Shown: piece after piece, positions 1 through 8,968 of the stretch
Layout of the letters: every line of letters begins with the position of its first letter
Numbering within the stretch: position 1 is the first letter of the stretch
Made by a program: the position numbers and the translations under genes
From: Lachnospiraceae bacterium UBA3310
GTDB taxonomy: Bacteria > Bacillota > Clostridia > Lachnospirales > Lachnospiraceae
Reading direction: 5' to 3'
Length of the DNA: 64,000 nucleotides
Assembly (NCBI GenBank): GCA_002361355.1
Contig: DESQ01000049.1
Location: 18,885 to 82,884 of the forward strand
Notes under the pieces: generated by a model
What the model saw: only the letters and a program-made list of their open reading frames with translations
What the model was told of the DNA's origin: nothing
The model's database searches: none

Positions 1-69
1 ACCGTCGGCAGCGTTCTCACCATAAAAACGGTTCGCGGCATCGGATACTCTATGGCAGGAACCTTATAA
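1..69 (+). CDS. C-terminal end of an OmpR-family response regulator (partial)
   Basis: The first 23 codons are an open frame ending in TAA. The visible residues include VLTIKTVRGIGYSM, the hallmark end of the winged-helix DNA-binding domain of OmpR/PhoB response regulators (the usual pattern is VRGxGYxL). The rest of the gene lies upstream of the window. It sits 39 bases before a histidine kinase on the same strand, so the two form a two-component system. The target genes cannot be told from this fragment. Confidence 0.85.
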   Translation, partial: TVGSVLTIKTVRGIGYSMAGTL

Positions 70-108
70 CGTCCCCTGTTTCCGTTCACCCGACAGGAAG
101 GAAAAAAC

Positions 109-1419
109 ATGTTTCGGAAAGTACATCTGTATCTGACAATGCTGTGCGCCGGCATCACGACGGGCATTATCCTTGTGATGTCCCTGTTATATCTGTATCT
201 CTCTGAAAAAGAACTGTATGAAAACCAATTCCGATCCTTTCAGAACGACATAAACACTATAGCAACCAGCTTGGAACAGCAGTCCGTGATCTCCATGGAA
301 TGGCTTGCCAAAATGGAATCCCGCGGCGGCTATACTTTTTATGCCCTTGATAATGGCGTCCCCTTTCTCTATAACCGTCTCACCAATGTTTCCGACATTT
401 CTGATCCCCCGGATCTTCTGGATGTCTGTCTTGCCGCCTACCAGGCCAGCGACGACTACACCTATATTCAGGAGGAACTAAACAGCGGCGGCCTCTATAA
501 TACCTGTTTTCATGCGGAATTCCCCTTCAATCCCACAGGCGGGAAACATGAATACTACGCCGGTGTCATTGAACTTGACAAAGGCTCCTCCTCCCTGCAG
601 GTTGTAGTGCTCTCTCCCCTGCACTTTTTACAGGAACAGCTTTCCAGACAGAGAATCCGGTTCCTTCTGATCGACATGGCCGCCATCCTGCTTTTGACCC
701 TCTTTGCCTTCTTTTTCACAGGCCGGCTGCTAGAACCCGTCATCGAGAGCCGAAAATCGCAGGCCGCTTTCGTGGCGGCGGCCTCCCACGAACTGCGCAC
801 TCCGTTAGCCGTAATTCTCTCCGCCGCCGAATGCAGCCGGAACGCCGATAAGGAACACCGCATAAAGTTTCTGGATACCATCAGGCAGGAAGGTATGCGG
901 ATGACATCTTTAGTCAATGACATGCTCACCCTAAGCGCCTCCGACAGCCAGAATATTTCCATCCACCCGGCTCCTGTTGAACTGGACACACTGCTCATCA
1001 ACGCCTGCGAGGCATTTGAGCCTCTTGCCGCCGGGAAAAAACAGGCGCTCACCGTCACTCTGCCGGAGAGCGCCCTGCCTCCCTGCACAGCCGATGCCGA
1101 CCGCATCATGCAGCTTCTAACGATCCTGCTGCACAACGCCGTCAGCTATACACCGGAGGGCGGCTCCATCGGGCTCTCCCTCATCTATAGAAAAAATCAC
1201 TTTTTTCTCTCGGTTTCGGATACCGGCCCCGGCATTTTGCCTGAAGACCGGAAAAAAATCTTTGACCGTTTCTACCGGGCAGAAAAATCCCGAAGCGCCA
1301 AGGGACACTTCGGGTTGGGGCTATCCATTGCTTCTGAAATTGTAAAACTCCACCACGGCGCCATAACCGTCAGCGACCGCGTCGGCGGCGGCAGCGTGTT
1401 CACCGTGATGCTGCCGTAA
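109..1419 (+). CDS. Membrane sensor histidine kinase
   Basis: This 436-residue protein should autophosphorylate on a histidine and pass the phosphate to the regulator encoded just upstream. Two membrane helices (about residues 9-31 and 183-203) bracket an extracellular sensor region of about 150 residues that I do not recognise. The H-box ASHELRTPLAV carries the phospho-acceptor His227. The ATPase domain shows the N-box (HNAVSYTPEGG), G1 (DTGPGI), F-box (FDRFYR) and G2 (GHFGLGLSIA). There is almost no linker after the second helix, so a HAMP domain is missing or very short. The start ATG follows an AAGGA ribosome site. It ends 10 bases from the convergent next gene. Confidence 0.93.
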   Translation: MFRKVHLYLTMLCAGITTGIILVMSLLYLYLSEKELYENQFRSFQNDINTIATSLEQQSVISMEWLAKMESRGGYTFYALDNGVPFLYNRLTNVSDISDPPDLLDVCLAAYQASDDYTYIQEELNSGGLYNTCFHAEFPFNPTGGKHEYYAGVIELDKGSSSLQVVVLSPLHFLQEQLSRQRIRFLLIDMAAILLLTLFAFFFTGRLLEPVIESRKSQAAFVAAASHELRTPLAVILSAAECSRNADKEHRIKFLDTIRQEGMRMTSLVNDMLTLSASDSQNISIHPAPVELDTLLINACEAFEPLAAGKKQALTVTLPESALPPCTADADRIMQLLTILLHNAVSYTPEGGSIGLSLIYRKNHFFLSVSDTGPGILPEDRKKIFDRFYRAEKSRSAKGHFGLGLSIASEIVKLHHGAITVSDRVGGGSVFTVMLP

Positions 1420-1429
1420 TCTGGCCAGC

Positions 1430-1765
1430 CTATTGACCGTATCTGCCGTCTTCCGTATTACTCGCCTCCCAGTCCTCAAAGTGATACGGTTCTGCACTGT
1501 TATAAAATCCGATGATATAGACATAAGCCGGTATGATACATACAGCAATCAGATGTAACATGCTTTTCTCTGCATCTTTGAGACGCATGATAGCTGACAC
1601 CAACAAAATCACAATCCCAATAATTCCCACAGTGGCTCTTCCTGTGTCTCCAAGCGCGTCTCCTGTCTGTATGTTTACGGCAAGTATAAGGAGTAACAAA
1701 TGAATCACCGCCATTGCGATCCAGTATGCTTTTCTATCCATTTTTCCCTGCTTGATTTTATCCAT
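1430..1765 (-). CDS. Small membrane protein, DUF805-like
   Basis: The 111-residue product has three hydrophobic segments (about residues 14-32, 45-62 and 68-88) and an acidic, tyrosine-rich cytoplasmic-type tail. The opening pattern (basic residues, then RKAYWIAM, then a helix) resembles the small DUF805 inner-membrane family, whose function is unknown. That match is by eye only. It is monocistronic, with its own candidate promoter at 1805-1832 and an AAGGAG site 11 bases before the ATG, and runs convergently into the histidine kinase gene. Confidence 0.7.
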   Translation of the reverse strand: MDKIKQGKMDRKAYWIAMAVIHLLLLILAVNIQTGDALGDTGRATVGIIGIVILLVSAIMRLKDAEKSMLHLIAVCIIPAYVYIIGFYNSAEPYHFEDWEASNTEDGRYGQ

Positions 1766-1804
1766 CTTTCACTTATCTCCTTTTTTTCGTATGCCCCTTC
1801 TGTC

Positions 1805-1832
1805 ATTATACCTTTTTTCTCCTATCTGACAT
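1805..1832 (-). promoter_or_regulatory. Candidate sigma-A promoter of the DUF805-like gene
   Basis: On the minus strand a perfect -10 TATAAT (1805-1810) lies 16 bases downstream of ATGTCA (1827-1832), which matches four of six positions of TTGACA. The position, about 40 bases before the gene start, fits. The weak -35 keeps confidence moderate. Confidence 0.5.
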
Positions 1833-1905
1833 CTTTTTTACGTAATTCTTTTATGATGTCCTTCAACCGGATTTCTTTCTTCCCGTTTTCAGGTTTCTGT
1901 TATTC

Positions 1906-1941
1906 TAAAAACAGGAAAGCGCTCCGATGGATCACTTTCCT
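1906..1941 (-). terminator. Intrinsic terminator after the basic coiled-coil gene
   Basis: On the minus strand a nine-pair stem (AGGAAAGTG with CGCTTTCCT, one G-U pair, 11-base loop) is followed by GTTTTTAG. It overlaps the stop codon of the 148-residue gene, so transcription probably ends right at the end of the coding region. Confidence 0.7.
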
Positions 1942-2378
1942 ACCCTGGTATTGACACGCGCGCTGGGAATCTTAAAAAATACATAGGACTGCGCCAGTTT
2001 GGTGGATGCTTGCGAGAGGACGGCAGGGTTGGCATCCAGTCTGGTATGCTCCCCTGTGGCGCGGGCAATCGCCTGCTGTTTCAGGATCGCGCTGCTCACT
2101 ACCTTTCTTTCAAAAGCGATCTGCTCCTGAAATTTCAACTCATTCTCATGCTTATACCATGCTTTCTGCGCCAGATCCAGGAACAGCTTACGCCGTTTGG
2201 CCCGCTTCTCGTACATGCCTTTCTGCTTCCTTTTTCTGGCAGAATCCACGCGCCTTTGTTCGTCTGCCTCCCGCTTTCTTCTCCTCGTTTTATCCTGTAC
2301 CGCCTCATTCCTGCCTTCTAAGCCCTGCTGCATCTTTGCATAGGCTTCCGTCGTTGGCCCAAAGAAAAATCCATCCAT
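1932..2378 (-). CDS. Hypothetical highly basic coiled-coil protein
   Basis: The 148-residue protein is not one I recognise. Residues about 30-85 are dominated by Lys and Arg with regularly spaced Glu, Gln and Ala (for example KTRRRKREADEQRR), suggesting a long basic helix that could bind nucleic acid or form a coiled coil. The C-terminal third is less charged. There is no signal peptide or membrane segment. I chose the ATG at 2378 because AAAGG lies 8 bases upstream of it; an ATG nine codons earlier lacks a ribosome site. It stands alone, divergent from the ABC-F gene, with a terminator on its stop codon. Confidence 0.65.
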   Translation of the reverse strand: MDGFFFGPTTEAYAKMQQGLEGRNEAVQDKTRRRKREADEQRRVDSARKRKQKGMYEKRAKRRKLFLDLAQKAWYKHENELKFQEQIAFERKVVSSAILKQQAIARATGEHTRLDANPAVLSQASTKLAQSYVFFKIPSARVNTRVGK

Positions 2379-2489
2379 GAAACCATCCTTTCCCCTGCCT
2401 GTCATTATGTAACGTCTTTGTTTCTTCCTTATATAAAATAATACGATTCAGGAAATGGAAAAGTTTCATGCAGGAAACGCTTATTTTCC

Positions 2490-2517
2490 TTGAAAATCCC
2501 ACTGTTTTATGTATAAT
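2490..2517 (+). promoter_or_regulatory. Sigma-A promoter of the ABC-F gene cluster
   Basis: TTGAAA (2490-2495) and a perfect TATAAT (2512-2517) are separated by 16 bases. The -10 lies 49 bases before the ATG of the ABC-F gene and no other plus-strand gene precedes it, so this probably drives the three-gene run up to 5888. Confidence 0.8.
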
Positions 2518-2566
2518 GGTAGGGGTAACCAAAATAAGAAAAGCACAGAAAATATGAGGTTTTAAC

Positions 2567-4207
2567 ATGATTCAGGCAAACAATGTAACTCTACGTGTCG
2601 GAAAAAAAGCTCTCTTTGAGGACGTTAATATCAAATTTACCGAAGGCAACTGCTACGGACTGATCGGTGCAAACGGCGCCGGAAAATCCACTTTCCTGAA
2701 AATCCTTTCAGGCGTTTTGGAGACCACAGGCGGCGACGTGACCATCACCCCCGGCCAGCGTCTCTCCGTGCTGGAGCAGGATCATTTCAAATATGACGCC
2801 TACCCGGTCATGGACACGGTAATTATGGGCAACGAGCGTCTCTACCAGATCATGAAGGAAAAGGACGCCATCTACGCCAAAGAAGATTTCTCCGACGAGG
2901 ACGGCATCCGCGCAAGCGAACTGGAAGCGGAGTTTGCGGAGATGGACGGCTGGGATGCGGAGACCAACGCCGCTATGCTCTTAAACGGCCTTGGCATCGA
3001 GACCGACATGCACTACAGCGAAATGTCCACCTTAAACGGTAACGAGAAAGTCAAAGTGCTGCTTGCCAAGGCGCTCTTTGGCAACCCCGACATCCTGCTT
3101 TTGGACGAGCCCACGAACCATCTGGATCTGGACGCCATCGCATGGCTGGAAGAGTTTTTGATCGATTTTGACAACACGGTCATCGTGGTTTCCCATGACC
3201 GCTATTTCCTGAATAAAGTCTGCACGCACATTGCAGATATCGACTACGGCAAAATCCAGCTCTACGCGGGCAACTACGATTTTTGGTACGAATCCAGCCA
3301 GTTGATTATCAAGCAGCGCAAGGAAGCAAACAAGAAAAAGGAAGAGCAGATTAAGGAATTACAGGAGTTCATCTCCCGCTTCTCCGCCAACGCCAGCAAA
3401 TCCAAACAGGCAACTTCCAGAAAGCGCGCGTTGGAAAAAATCGAGCTTGATGATATCCGTCCCTCCAGCCGCAAATACCCCTACATCGATTTCCGCCCGG
3501 AACGCGAGATCGGCAACGAGGTTCTCACCGTGGAGGGCATCAGCAAAACCGTAAACGGGGAAAAGGTGCTGGACAATATTTCCTTCATTGTGGGGCACGA
3601 CGACAAGATCGCCTTTGTGGGCGGCAACGAGCTTGCAAAAACCACACTGTTCCAGATTTTAACAGGAGAAATCGAACCCGACGAGGGCACCTACAAGTGG
3701 GGCGTCACCACCTCGCAGGCCTATTTCCCAAAGGACAATACGGCGGAGTTTGACAACGATTACACCATCACCGACTGGCTCATGGGCTACTCCCCCGTCA
3801 AGGATGTCACCTATGTGCGCGGATTCCTGGGACGTATGCTCTTTGCCGGTGAGGATGGCGTGAAAAAAGTAAAAGTGCTCTCCGGTGGCGAGAAGGTGCG
3901 GTGTCTCCTATCCAAAATGATGATCAGCGGCGCCAACTGCCTGCTCTTCGACGAGCCTACGAACCATCTTGACATGGAGGCCATCACCGCGTTAAACGAG
4001 GGCATGAAAAAATTCAAGGGCGTGGAACTCTTCTCCTGTCATGACCATCAGGTAGTGCAGACCACGGCCAACCGCATTATGGAAATTTTGCCGGACGGCA
4101 GCCTGATTGATAAAATCACTACCTACGACGAATATCTGGAGAGCGATGAGATGGCGAGAAAGCGCACCGTCTACACCAGTACCGCCAGCGAGGAAGAGGA
4201 CGACTGA
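2567..4207 (+). CDS. ABC-F family ATPase (YkpA/YbiT type)
   Basis: This 546-residue soluble protein has two ABC ATPase domains and no membrane helices, the layout of ABC-F translation factors that bind the ribosomal E site. Domain 1 has a canonical Walker A (GANGAGKST) and Walker B (LLLDEPTNHLD) but an altered signature, LNGNEKVK, in place of LSGG. The inter-domain linker (about residues 240-305) is Lys/Glu-rich. Domain 2 has an unusual Walker A, GGNELAKTT, a good signature (LSGGEKVR) and LLFDEPTNHLD. As I recall, the odd second Walker A is shared with the YkpA branch, so it argues for that subgroup rather than an antibiotic-resistance ABC-F. The PHP gene starts two bases after the stop, indicating co-transcription. 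Confidence 0.92.
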   Translation: MIQANNVTLRVGKKALFEDVNIKFTEGNCYGLIGANGAGKSTFLKILSGVLETTGGDVTITPGQRLSVLEQDHFKYDAYPVMDTVIMGNERLYQIMKEKDAIYAKEDFSDEDGIRASELEAEFAEMDGWDAETNAAMLLNGLGIETDMHYSEMSTLNGNEKVKVLLAKALFGNPDILLLDEPTNHLDLDAIAWLEEFLIDFDNTVIVVSHDRYFLNKVCTHIADIDYGKIQLYAGNYDFWYESSQLIIKQRKEANKKKEEQIKELQEFISRFSANASKSKQATSRKRALEKIELDDIRPSSRKYPYIDFRPEREIGNEVLTVEGISKTVNGEKVLDNISFIVGHDDKIAFVGGNELAKTTLFQILTGEIEPDEGTYKWGVTTSQAYFPKDNTAEFDNDYTITDWLMGYSPVKDVTYVRGFLGRMLFAGEDGVKKVKVLSGGEKVRCLLSKMMISGANCLLFDEPTNHLDMEAITALNEGMKKFKGVELFSCHDHQVVQTTANRIMEILPDGSLIDKITTYDEYLESDEMARKRTVYTSTASEEEDD

Positions 4208-4209
4208 AC

Positions 4210-5070
4210 ATGAGGGCAATCGACCTGCACACACACACCGCCAAGTCGGACGGCAGTTACACCCCCACCGAACTGGTGGACTATGCCATCGAAAAAGAAC
4301 TGGCGGCTGTAGCCATCACGGATCACGACAGCATAGAGGGACTGGACGAAGCGCTCGCCCATGCTGCCGCCTTACAGGAAAAGGGCCTTCCCTCCATCGA
4401 AGTGATTCCGGGCATAGAATTTTCCACGAAATACGAAAACCAGGATGTCCACATCGTAGGGCTATATATCTCCTACGACAACGGCATTTTTAGGCAGGCA
4501 CTGAATGACTTTGTGGATTCCCGCACCAGCCGCAACAGGAAAATGTGCAAAAATCTGCAGGAGGCAGGCATTGACATTTCCTACGAAAGGCTGTTAGCCA
4601 TGTATCCCGACGCGGTCATCACCAGAGCGCATTATGCCTCCTTTCTCTGCGAGTACGGCTATGTCAAAAGCCGTCAGGATGCCTTTGCCAAATATCTGGG
4701 CGACCACACGAAATATTTTGTGCCGCGGGAGAAAGTGACACCTGCACAGGCAGTAGATCTGATCCTGAAAGCCGGCGGTGTTCCCATACTGGCGCACCCG
4801 CCGCTCTACCATATGGGAGACGAGAGACTGGAGACACTGGTCTCCTCCCTGAAAGCGGACGGACTCATGGGGATCGAGGTTTTCTACAGCACCTACAGCA
4901 ATCAGGATGTGCGGGATATGCTGCGGCTTGCAGAAAAGTACGATCTACTCTTAAGCGGCGGTTCCGATTTCCACGGGGACAACAAGCCGGGGCTTGACTT
5001 GGGCTGTGGCTACGGGAAGCTGTTCGTCCCGGAAGATCTGCTTTTACGGATAAAGGAGGCACGAAAATGA
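4210..5070 (+). CDS. PHP-domain phosphoesterase (TrpH/RnaAM-like)
   Basis: The 286-residue protein carries the PHP metal-binding pattern: DLHTHTAKSDG at the N-terminus, ITDHDS near residue 37, an EFS motif near residue 75, a LAHPP histidine near residue 195 and GSDFHG near residue 255. This matches the stand-alone YciV/TrpH family, members of which act as 5'-3' exonucleases on short RNA or as 3',5'-nucleotide phosphatases. Which substrate applies here is not visible. It starts two bases after the ABC-F gene and overlaps the HAD gene by four bases (ATGA), so translation is probably coupled. Confidence 0.85.
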   Translation: MRAIDLHTHTAKSDGSYTPTELVDYAIEKELAAVAITDHDSIEGLDEALAHAAALQEKGLPSIEVIPGIEFSTKYENQDVHIVGLYISYDNGIFRQALNDFVDSRTSRNRKMCKNLQEAGIDISYERLLAMYPDAVITRAHYASFLCEYGYVKSRQDAFAKYLGDHTKYFVPREKVTPAQAVDLILKAGGVPILAHPPLYHMGDERLETLVSSLKADGLMGIEVFYSTYSNQDVRDMLRLAEKYDLLLSGGSDFHGDNKPGLDLGCGYGKLFVPEDLLLRIKEARK

Positions 5071-5888
5071 AACTGTTGTTTACCGACTTAGACGAAACGC
5101 TCCTAAATAACCAAAGTCAGGTTTCTCCCGAAACCAGAGCCTTTCTGGATGAGTTTCTTTCTTCCGGCAACAAGCTGGTTCTCGCCTCCGGCAGGACGCT
5201 CATGAGTGTCCTGGAGGTAAAGGAACAGACAGGCTTAAACCAGCCCGGCATCTTTTTAAGCTGCTCCAACGGAACCCTGATCTACGACTGTGACAACCGG
5301 CGCACCATCATGAAAAAAGGGCTCCCCCTCTCCTATATCCCCTATCTGCAGGAACAGGCCAAGGCGCTTTCCCTCCATATCCAAACCTATCGGGATGAAG
5401 AGAACGGTGAAGCCATCGTCACACCTGCGGACAACGAAGAAATCCACTTTTACCGCAGGCGTATACATATTCCTGTCGTGGTATCGGAAAACCTCATCGA
5501 CGCTCTCACCGAAGAGCCCTGCAAAATGCTCGCTATAAGTTTACATAACTTTGAAAAGCTGGAGACTTTCCGAAAAAATATTGCAGACTGGGCGGAAAAT
5601 AAAGTCCGCACCATCTATTCCAACGACCATTATCTGGAACTCTTTGACTGGAACGCGGGCAAGGGCAGTTCCCTGCTCTATTTATGCGATTATCTGGGGA
5701 TTCCCGTCTCCGATACCTACGCCGCCGGGGATGCAGACAACGACATTTCCATGCTGGAAGCCGCGGGCTGCGGCATCGCCATGAAAAACGCCACAGACAA
5801 TGTAAAAGCCCACGCCGACGTTGTCACGGATCTTGACAACGACCAGAATGGGCTTGCGGATATGATGTACAAATTGCTAAATAAATAA
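5067..5888 (+). CDS. HAD-superfamily hydrolase, Cof type
   Basis: A 273-residue Cof-type (class IIB cap) HAD phosphatase. Motif I is FTDLDETLLN with the nucleophilic aspartate, motif II is LASGRT and motif IV is GDADNDISML followed by GIAMKNA, the typical Cof C-terminal signature. Such enzymes dephosphorylate sugar phosphates, flavin mononucleotide or similar small molecules; the substrate cannot be read from sequence. It overlaps the upstream PHP gene by four bases and ends the plus-strand run, 30 bases from a convergent gene. No clear terminator is visible in that gap. Confidence 0.9.
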   Translation: MKLLFTDLDETLLNNQSQVSPETRAFLDEFLSSGNKLVLASGRTLMSVLEVKEQTGLNQPGIFLSCSNGTLIYDCDNRRTIMKKGLPLSYIPYLQEQAKALSLHIQTYRDEENGEAIVTPADNEEIHFYRRRIHIPVVVSENLIDALTEEPCKMLAISLHNFEKLETFRKNIADWAENKVRTIYSNDHYLELFDWNAGKGSSLLYLCDYLGIPVSDTYAAGDADNDISMLEAAGCGIAMKNATDNVKAHADVVTDLDNDQNGLADMMYKLLNK

Positions 5889-5918
5889 GCGCGCGGAAAG
5901 TGCCGTATTCAGACATTC

Positions 5919-6176
5919 TCACACATCGACAATGAGATATCTGCCGTCTCCCACTGCAAATACCTCCTGTGCTTCGAGAATTTCTTCTTCGTCGGCGTCT
6001 TCCATGTCTACGCCCTCCTCCTCAAAAAACTCCCACACTTCTCTGACGGAATCTACCACCACAGCCATGCACTCCTCCAGAAAGTTTTCCGCCTCCTCAT
6101 AGGTTTCGGCCACCTTCTCCGGATAGAGCTGTAGCTGATTTTCCAGAAAACACTGCACTACCTGTTCGTCAAACAA
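5919..6176 (-). CDS. Small acidic hypothetical protein
   Basis: The 85-residue product is very acidic (about a third Glu/Asp) and predicted mostly helical, with a short hydrophobic C-terminal strand. I do not recognise a family. The start is a TTG: AAAGGAGGAG lies about 7 bases upstream on the minus strand, and no in-frame ATG or GTG is available. It is the last gene of the pheA-ppk-maf run, 15 bases after maf, so it is co-transcribed with polyphosphate genes but nothing links it to their function beyond position. Confidence 0.6.
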   Translation of the reverse strand: MFDEQVVQCFLENQLQLYPEKVAETYEEAENFLEECMAVVVDSVREVWEFFEEEGVDMEDADEEEILEAQEVFAVGDGRYLIVDV

Positions 6177-6191
6177 AGGCCACTCCTCCTT

Positions 6192-6779
6192 TCAGACCAG
6201 TCCCCGTCTCTTGAGCTCCTGACAGAGCCGCCCCACGGGCAGGCCAACCACATTGTTATAATCCCCACAGATTCCTTGAATATACGCCGCACATAGACCC
6301 TGAATGGCATACGCACCCGCTTTGTCCATTGGTTCCCCGCTGTCCACATACCGGCGAATCTCCTCGTCGGTCATAGAATACATGGTCACATCCGTACACT
6401 CGGAAAACGTGGCGTACATGGACGGCATATCCTTATACTTCCACGCAATCGTCACTCCCGTGTAAACCTGATGGCTGCCGCCCTGCAGATCCTTAAGCAT
6501 CCGCGCCGCATCCTCTTTATCCGCAGGCTTCCCCAAAATCTTTCCCCAGGCGCTCACCACCGTGTCGGCTCCGATGACGATGAAGTCCTCTTTTCCCTCC
6601 GCTGCCAGATGTCCGCAGACATCCACCGCCTTCTGGTAAGACAACTCCTCCACCACCTCGTCAGGCGCCTCCTTCGTGATTTTCTCCTCCACTGTGCTCG
6701 GCACAACCTTGAAGGAAAGCCCCACCTGTCTGAGCAGTTCCTTCCGTCTGGGTGACGCCGAAGCCAGATATATCTTCAT
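6192..6779 (-). CDS. maf: Maf-like nucleotide pyrophosphatase
   Basis: Maf proteins hydrolyse non-canonical or damaged nucleoside triphosphates and affect septum formation. This 195-residue protein begins with the family signature LASASPRRKELL, and shows IGADTVVSAWGKILGKP (the catalytic-aspartate segment) and YAIQGLCAAYIQGICGDYNN near the C-terminus. Length fits the family. It lies 18 bases downstream of ppk on the same strand and belongs to the same operon. Confidence 0.93.
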   Translation of the reverse strand: MKIYLASASPRRKELLRQVGLSFKVVPSTVEEKITKEAPDEVVEELSYQKAVDVCGHLAAEGKEDFIVIGADTVVSAWGKILGKPADKEDAARMLKDLQGGSHQVYTGVTIAWKYKDMPSMYATFSECTDVTMYSMTDEEIRRYVDSGEPMDKAGAYAIQGLCAAYIQGICGDYNNVVGLPVGRLCQELKRRGLV

Positions 6780-6797
6780 GCCGTTTTCTCTCCCTTT

Positions 6798-8927
6798 CTA
6801 TTCATCCTGATGCATCTTCGGAATAAAGACCCGTTTATGCATCATCTCGTTCTTCTCCTTCGCCGCAGCCTGCGCCGCCGCGCCAAAAGCCAACTGGGCG
6901 TTAAACACTTCCTTCCCCCGCTTATCGACCTTCGCATAACTCCCATCCGGCTGCAGAATCTGCGCTTTCACCGTATCCTTAAGCTGACTGTCCAAAATAA
7001 ATTTCAACTTCTCCTGCAGCGCCGCCTTCTCAATCGGAAAAAGAATTTCCACTCTCCGCTCCAGATTTCTCGGCATCCAGTCCGCGCTGGCACAGTAGTA
7101 TTCCGGCTTGCCGTCATTCTCAAAGTAGAAGATTCTCGCATGTTCCAGAAAATTCCCCACGATAGAGCGAACCGTAATATTTTCGCTGACACCCGGAATC
7201 CCCGTGCGAAGACAGCAGATTCCCCGGATAATCAAATCAATCTTTACCCCTGCCGCGCTCGCCTGATAGAGCGCCTCTATAATCTCCTTATCACAGAGTG
7301 CGTTCAACTTCGCGATGATTCTGGCGGGCCTTCCTGACAGCGCGTACTCTCTCTCCCTGCCGATCAGCGAGAGGAATCTGTCTTTGAGCCAGTGGGGTGC
7401 AAGGGAAAGACGGTTCCAACTCCTCGGCTCCGAATAACCCGAAAGCATATTGAACACCGCCGTGGCATCCTCCCCGATCATCTCGGAACAGGTAAAGAAC
7501 CCCACATCCGTGTAGAGCTTTGCTGTGGAATCATTGTAATTGCCGGTGCCCAAATGCACATATCTGCGTATTCCGTTTTCCTCTCTTCTGACAACAAGTG
7601 TTATTTTACTGTGTGTCTTAAGACCCACCAGTCCGTAGATGACATGGCAGCCCGCTTTCTCCAGTTTCTTCGCCCAGACAATGTTGTTCTCCTCGTCAAA
7701 CCTTGCCTTCAGTTCCACCAGAACGGAAACCTGTTTGCCGTTCTCCGCTGCCTGCTCCAGCGCAGCGATAATGGGTGAATTACCGCTGACACGGTAAAGC
7801 GTCTGCTTGATGGCCAGCACATCCGGGTCTTTCGCCGCCTGCCTGATAAAACGCACCACCGGCTCGAAACTCTGGTAAGGATGGTGCATGAGGATATCTC
7901 CCTCACGGATTTTCTCAAACACGTTTGCGTCTTCCGGCAGCTCCGGCACAGGCTGGGGCGGCAGATAGCCGTGCTCTTTCAGATGGTCAAAGCCCTCCAT
8001 ACCATAAAGCTTCATCAAAAAGGTCAGATCCAGAGGCCCCGCAATGGCGAAGATATCCTCCTTCGGCACTTTCAGCTCCTCCCTGATCAGTTTGAGAAGC
8101 CTGCTGTCAATGCCCTCCTCCACCTCCAGACGGATCACCTGTCCCCACTGTCTCTTTTTCAACTGCTTCTCGATCTCCTGCAGAAGATCCTCCGCTTCCT
8201 CCTCCTCGATGGTCAGATCCGCGTTTCGCATGATACGGAAGGGATGCGTACAGACAATATCATAGTTTAAGAAAAGCTTGTGGATATTTCGCTCGATGAT
8301 CTCCTCCAGGAGAATCAGCTTTCTCCCCTCCCCGGAAGGGATCTCCACCAGACGGTCAAGCACACTTGGCACCTGTACCGTGGCAAATTCCAGTTCTCCG
8401 TTCCCGTTCTTTTTCGTCATCAAAGCCCCCAGATTCAGGGATTTATTGCGAATCAGCGGAAAAGGCCTCGAGGAATCCACCGCCATGGGCGTGAGCACCG
8501 GATAGACGTTTTCCGTAAAGAAACTGTCCGCAAAAGCGCCCTCCTCCTTCGTCAGATCCTCATGGTGGGTAATGATGCGAAGATCGTTCGCTGACAACTG
8601 CGGCAGAAGAGAACGGTTGTAAGTGTTGTACTGTCTGTCCACAAGCTGATGGGTCTTTTCATTCACGGCGGCAAGTTGCTCGGAGGGCGTCATGCCCGCG
8701 ATATCCCGCTTCTTATAGCCCGCGTTCACCATATCCATCAAAGACGCCACCCGCACCATGAAAAACTCATCCAGATTTGACGCCGTGATACTTAAAAATT
8801 TCAACCGCTCAAACAGCGGCATCTGCTTATCCCTCGCCTCAGAGAGCACCCGCTCATTGAAGAGCAGCCAGCTCAACTCCCGGTTCGTATAATATGTCTC
8901 GTCAGAAAAATTGATTTCCTGCGCCAT
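6798..8927 (-). CDS. ppk1: Polyphosphate kinase 1
   Basis: The enzyme reversibly builds polyphosphate from ATP. At 709 residues it is normal for Ppk1. The N-terminal segment (FSDETYYTNRELSWLLFNER) is typical. Two phospholipase-D-like histidine motifs are visible: KTHSKITLVVRR, which should carry the autophosphorylated histidine, and EHARIFYFEN in the second domain. HLGTGNYNDSTAKLYTD follows the first. It lies 41 bases after ppx, so synthesis and degradation of polyphosphate are encoded together. Confidence 0.97.
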   Translation of the reverse strand: MAQEINFSDETYYTNRELSWLLFNERVLSEARDKQMPLFERLKFLSITASNLDEFFMVRVASLMDMVNAGYKKRDIAGMTPSEQLAAVNEKTHQLVDRQYNTYNRSLLPQLSANDLRIITHHEDLTKEEGAFADSFFTENVYPVLTPMAVDSSRPFPLIRNKSLNLGALMTKKNGNGELEFATVQVPSVLDRLVEIPSGEGRKLILLEEIIERNIHKLFLNYDIVCTHPFRIMRNADLTIEEEEAEDLLQEIEKQLKKRQWGQVIRLEVEEGIDSRLLKLIREELKVPKEDIFAIAGPLDLTFLMKLYGMEGFDHLKEHGYLPPQPVPELPEDANVFEKIREGDILMHHPYQSFEPVVRFIRQAAKDPDVLAIKQTLYRVSGNSPIIAALEQAAENGKQVSVLVELKARFDEENNIVWAKKLEKAGCHVIYGLVGLKTHSKITLVVRREENGIRRYVHLGTGNYNDSTAKLYTDVGFFTCSEMIGEDATAVFNMLSGYSEPRSWNRLSLAPHWLKDRFLSLIGREREYALSGRPARIIAKLNALCDKEIIEALYQASAAGVKIDLIIRGICCLRTGIPGVSENITVRSIVGNFLEHARIFYFENDGKPEYYCASADWMPRNLERRVEILFPIEKAALQEKLKFILDSQLKDTVKAQILQPDGSYAKVDKRGKEVFNAQLAFGAAAQAAAKEKNEMMHKRVFIPKMHQDE

Positions 8928-8968
8928 CCCCCTATGGCCTCCTTTTATATAGTCCGCGCTGTCCCGCG

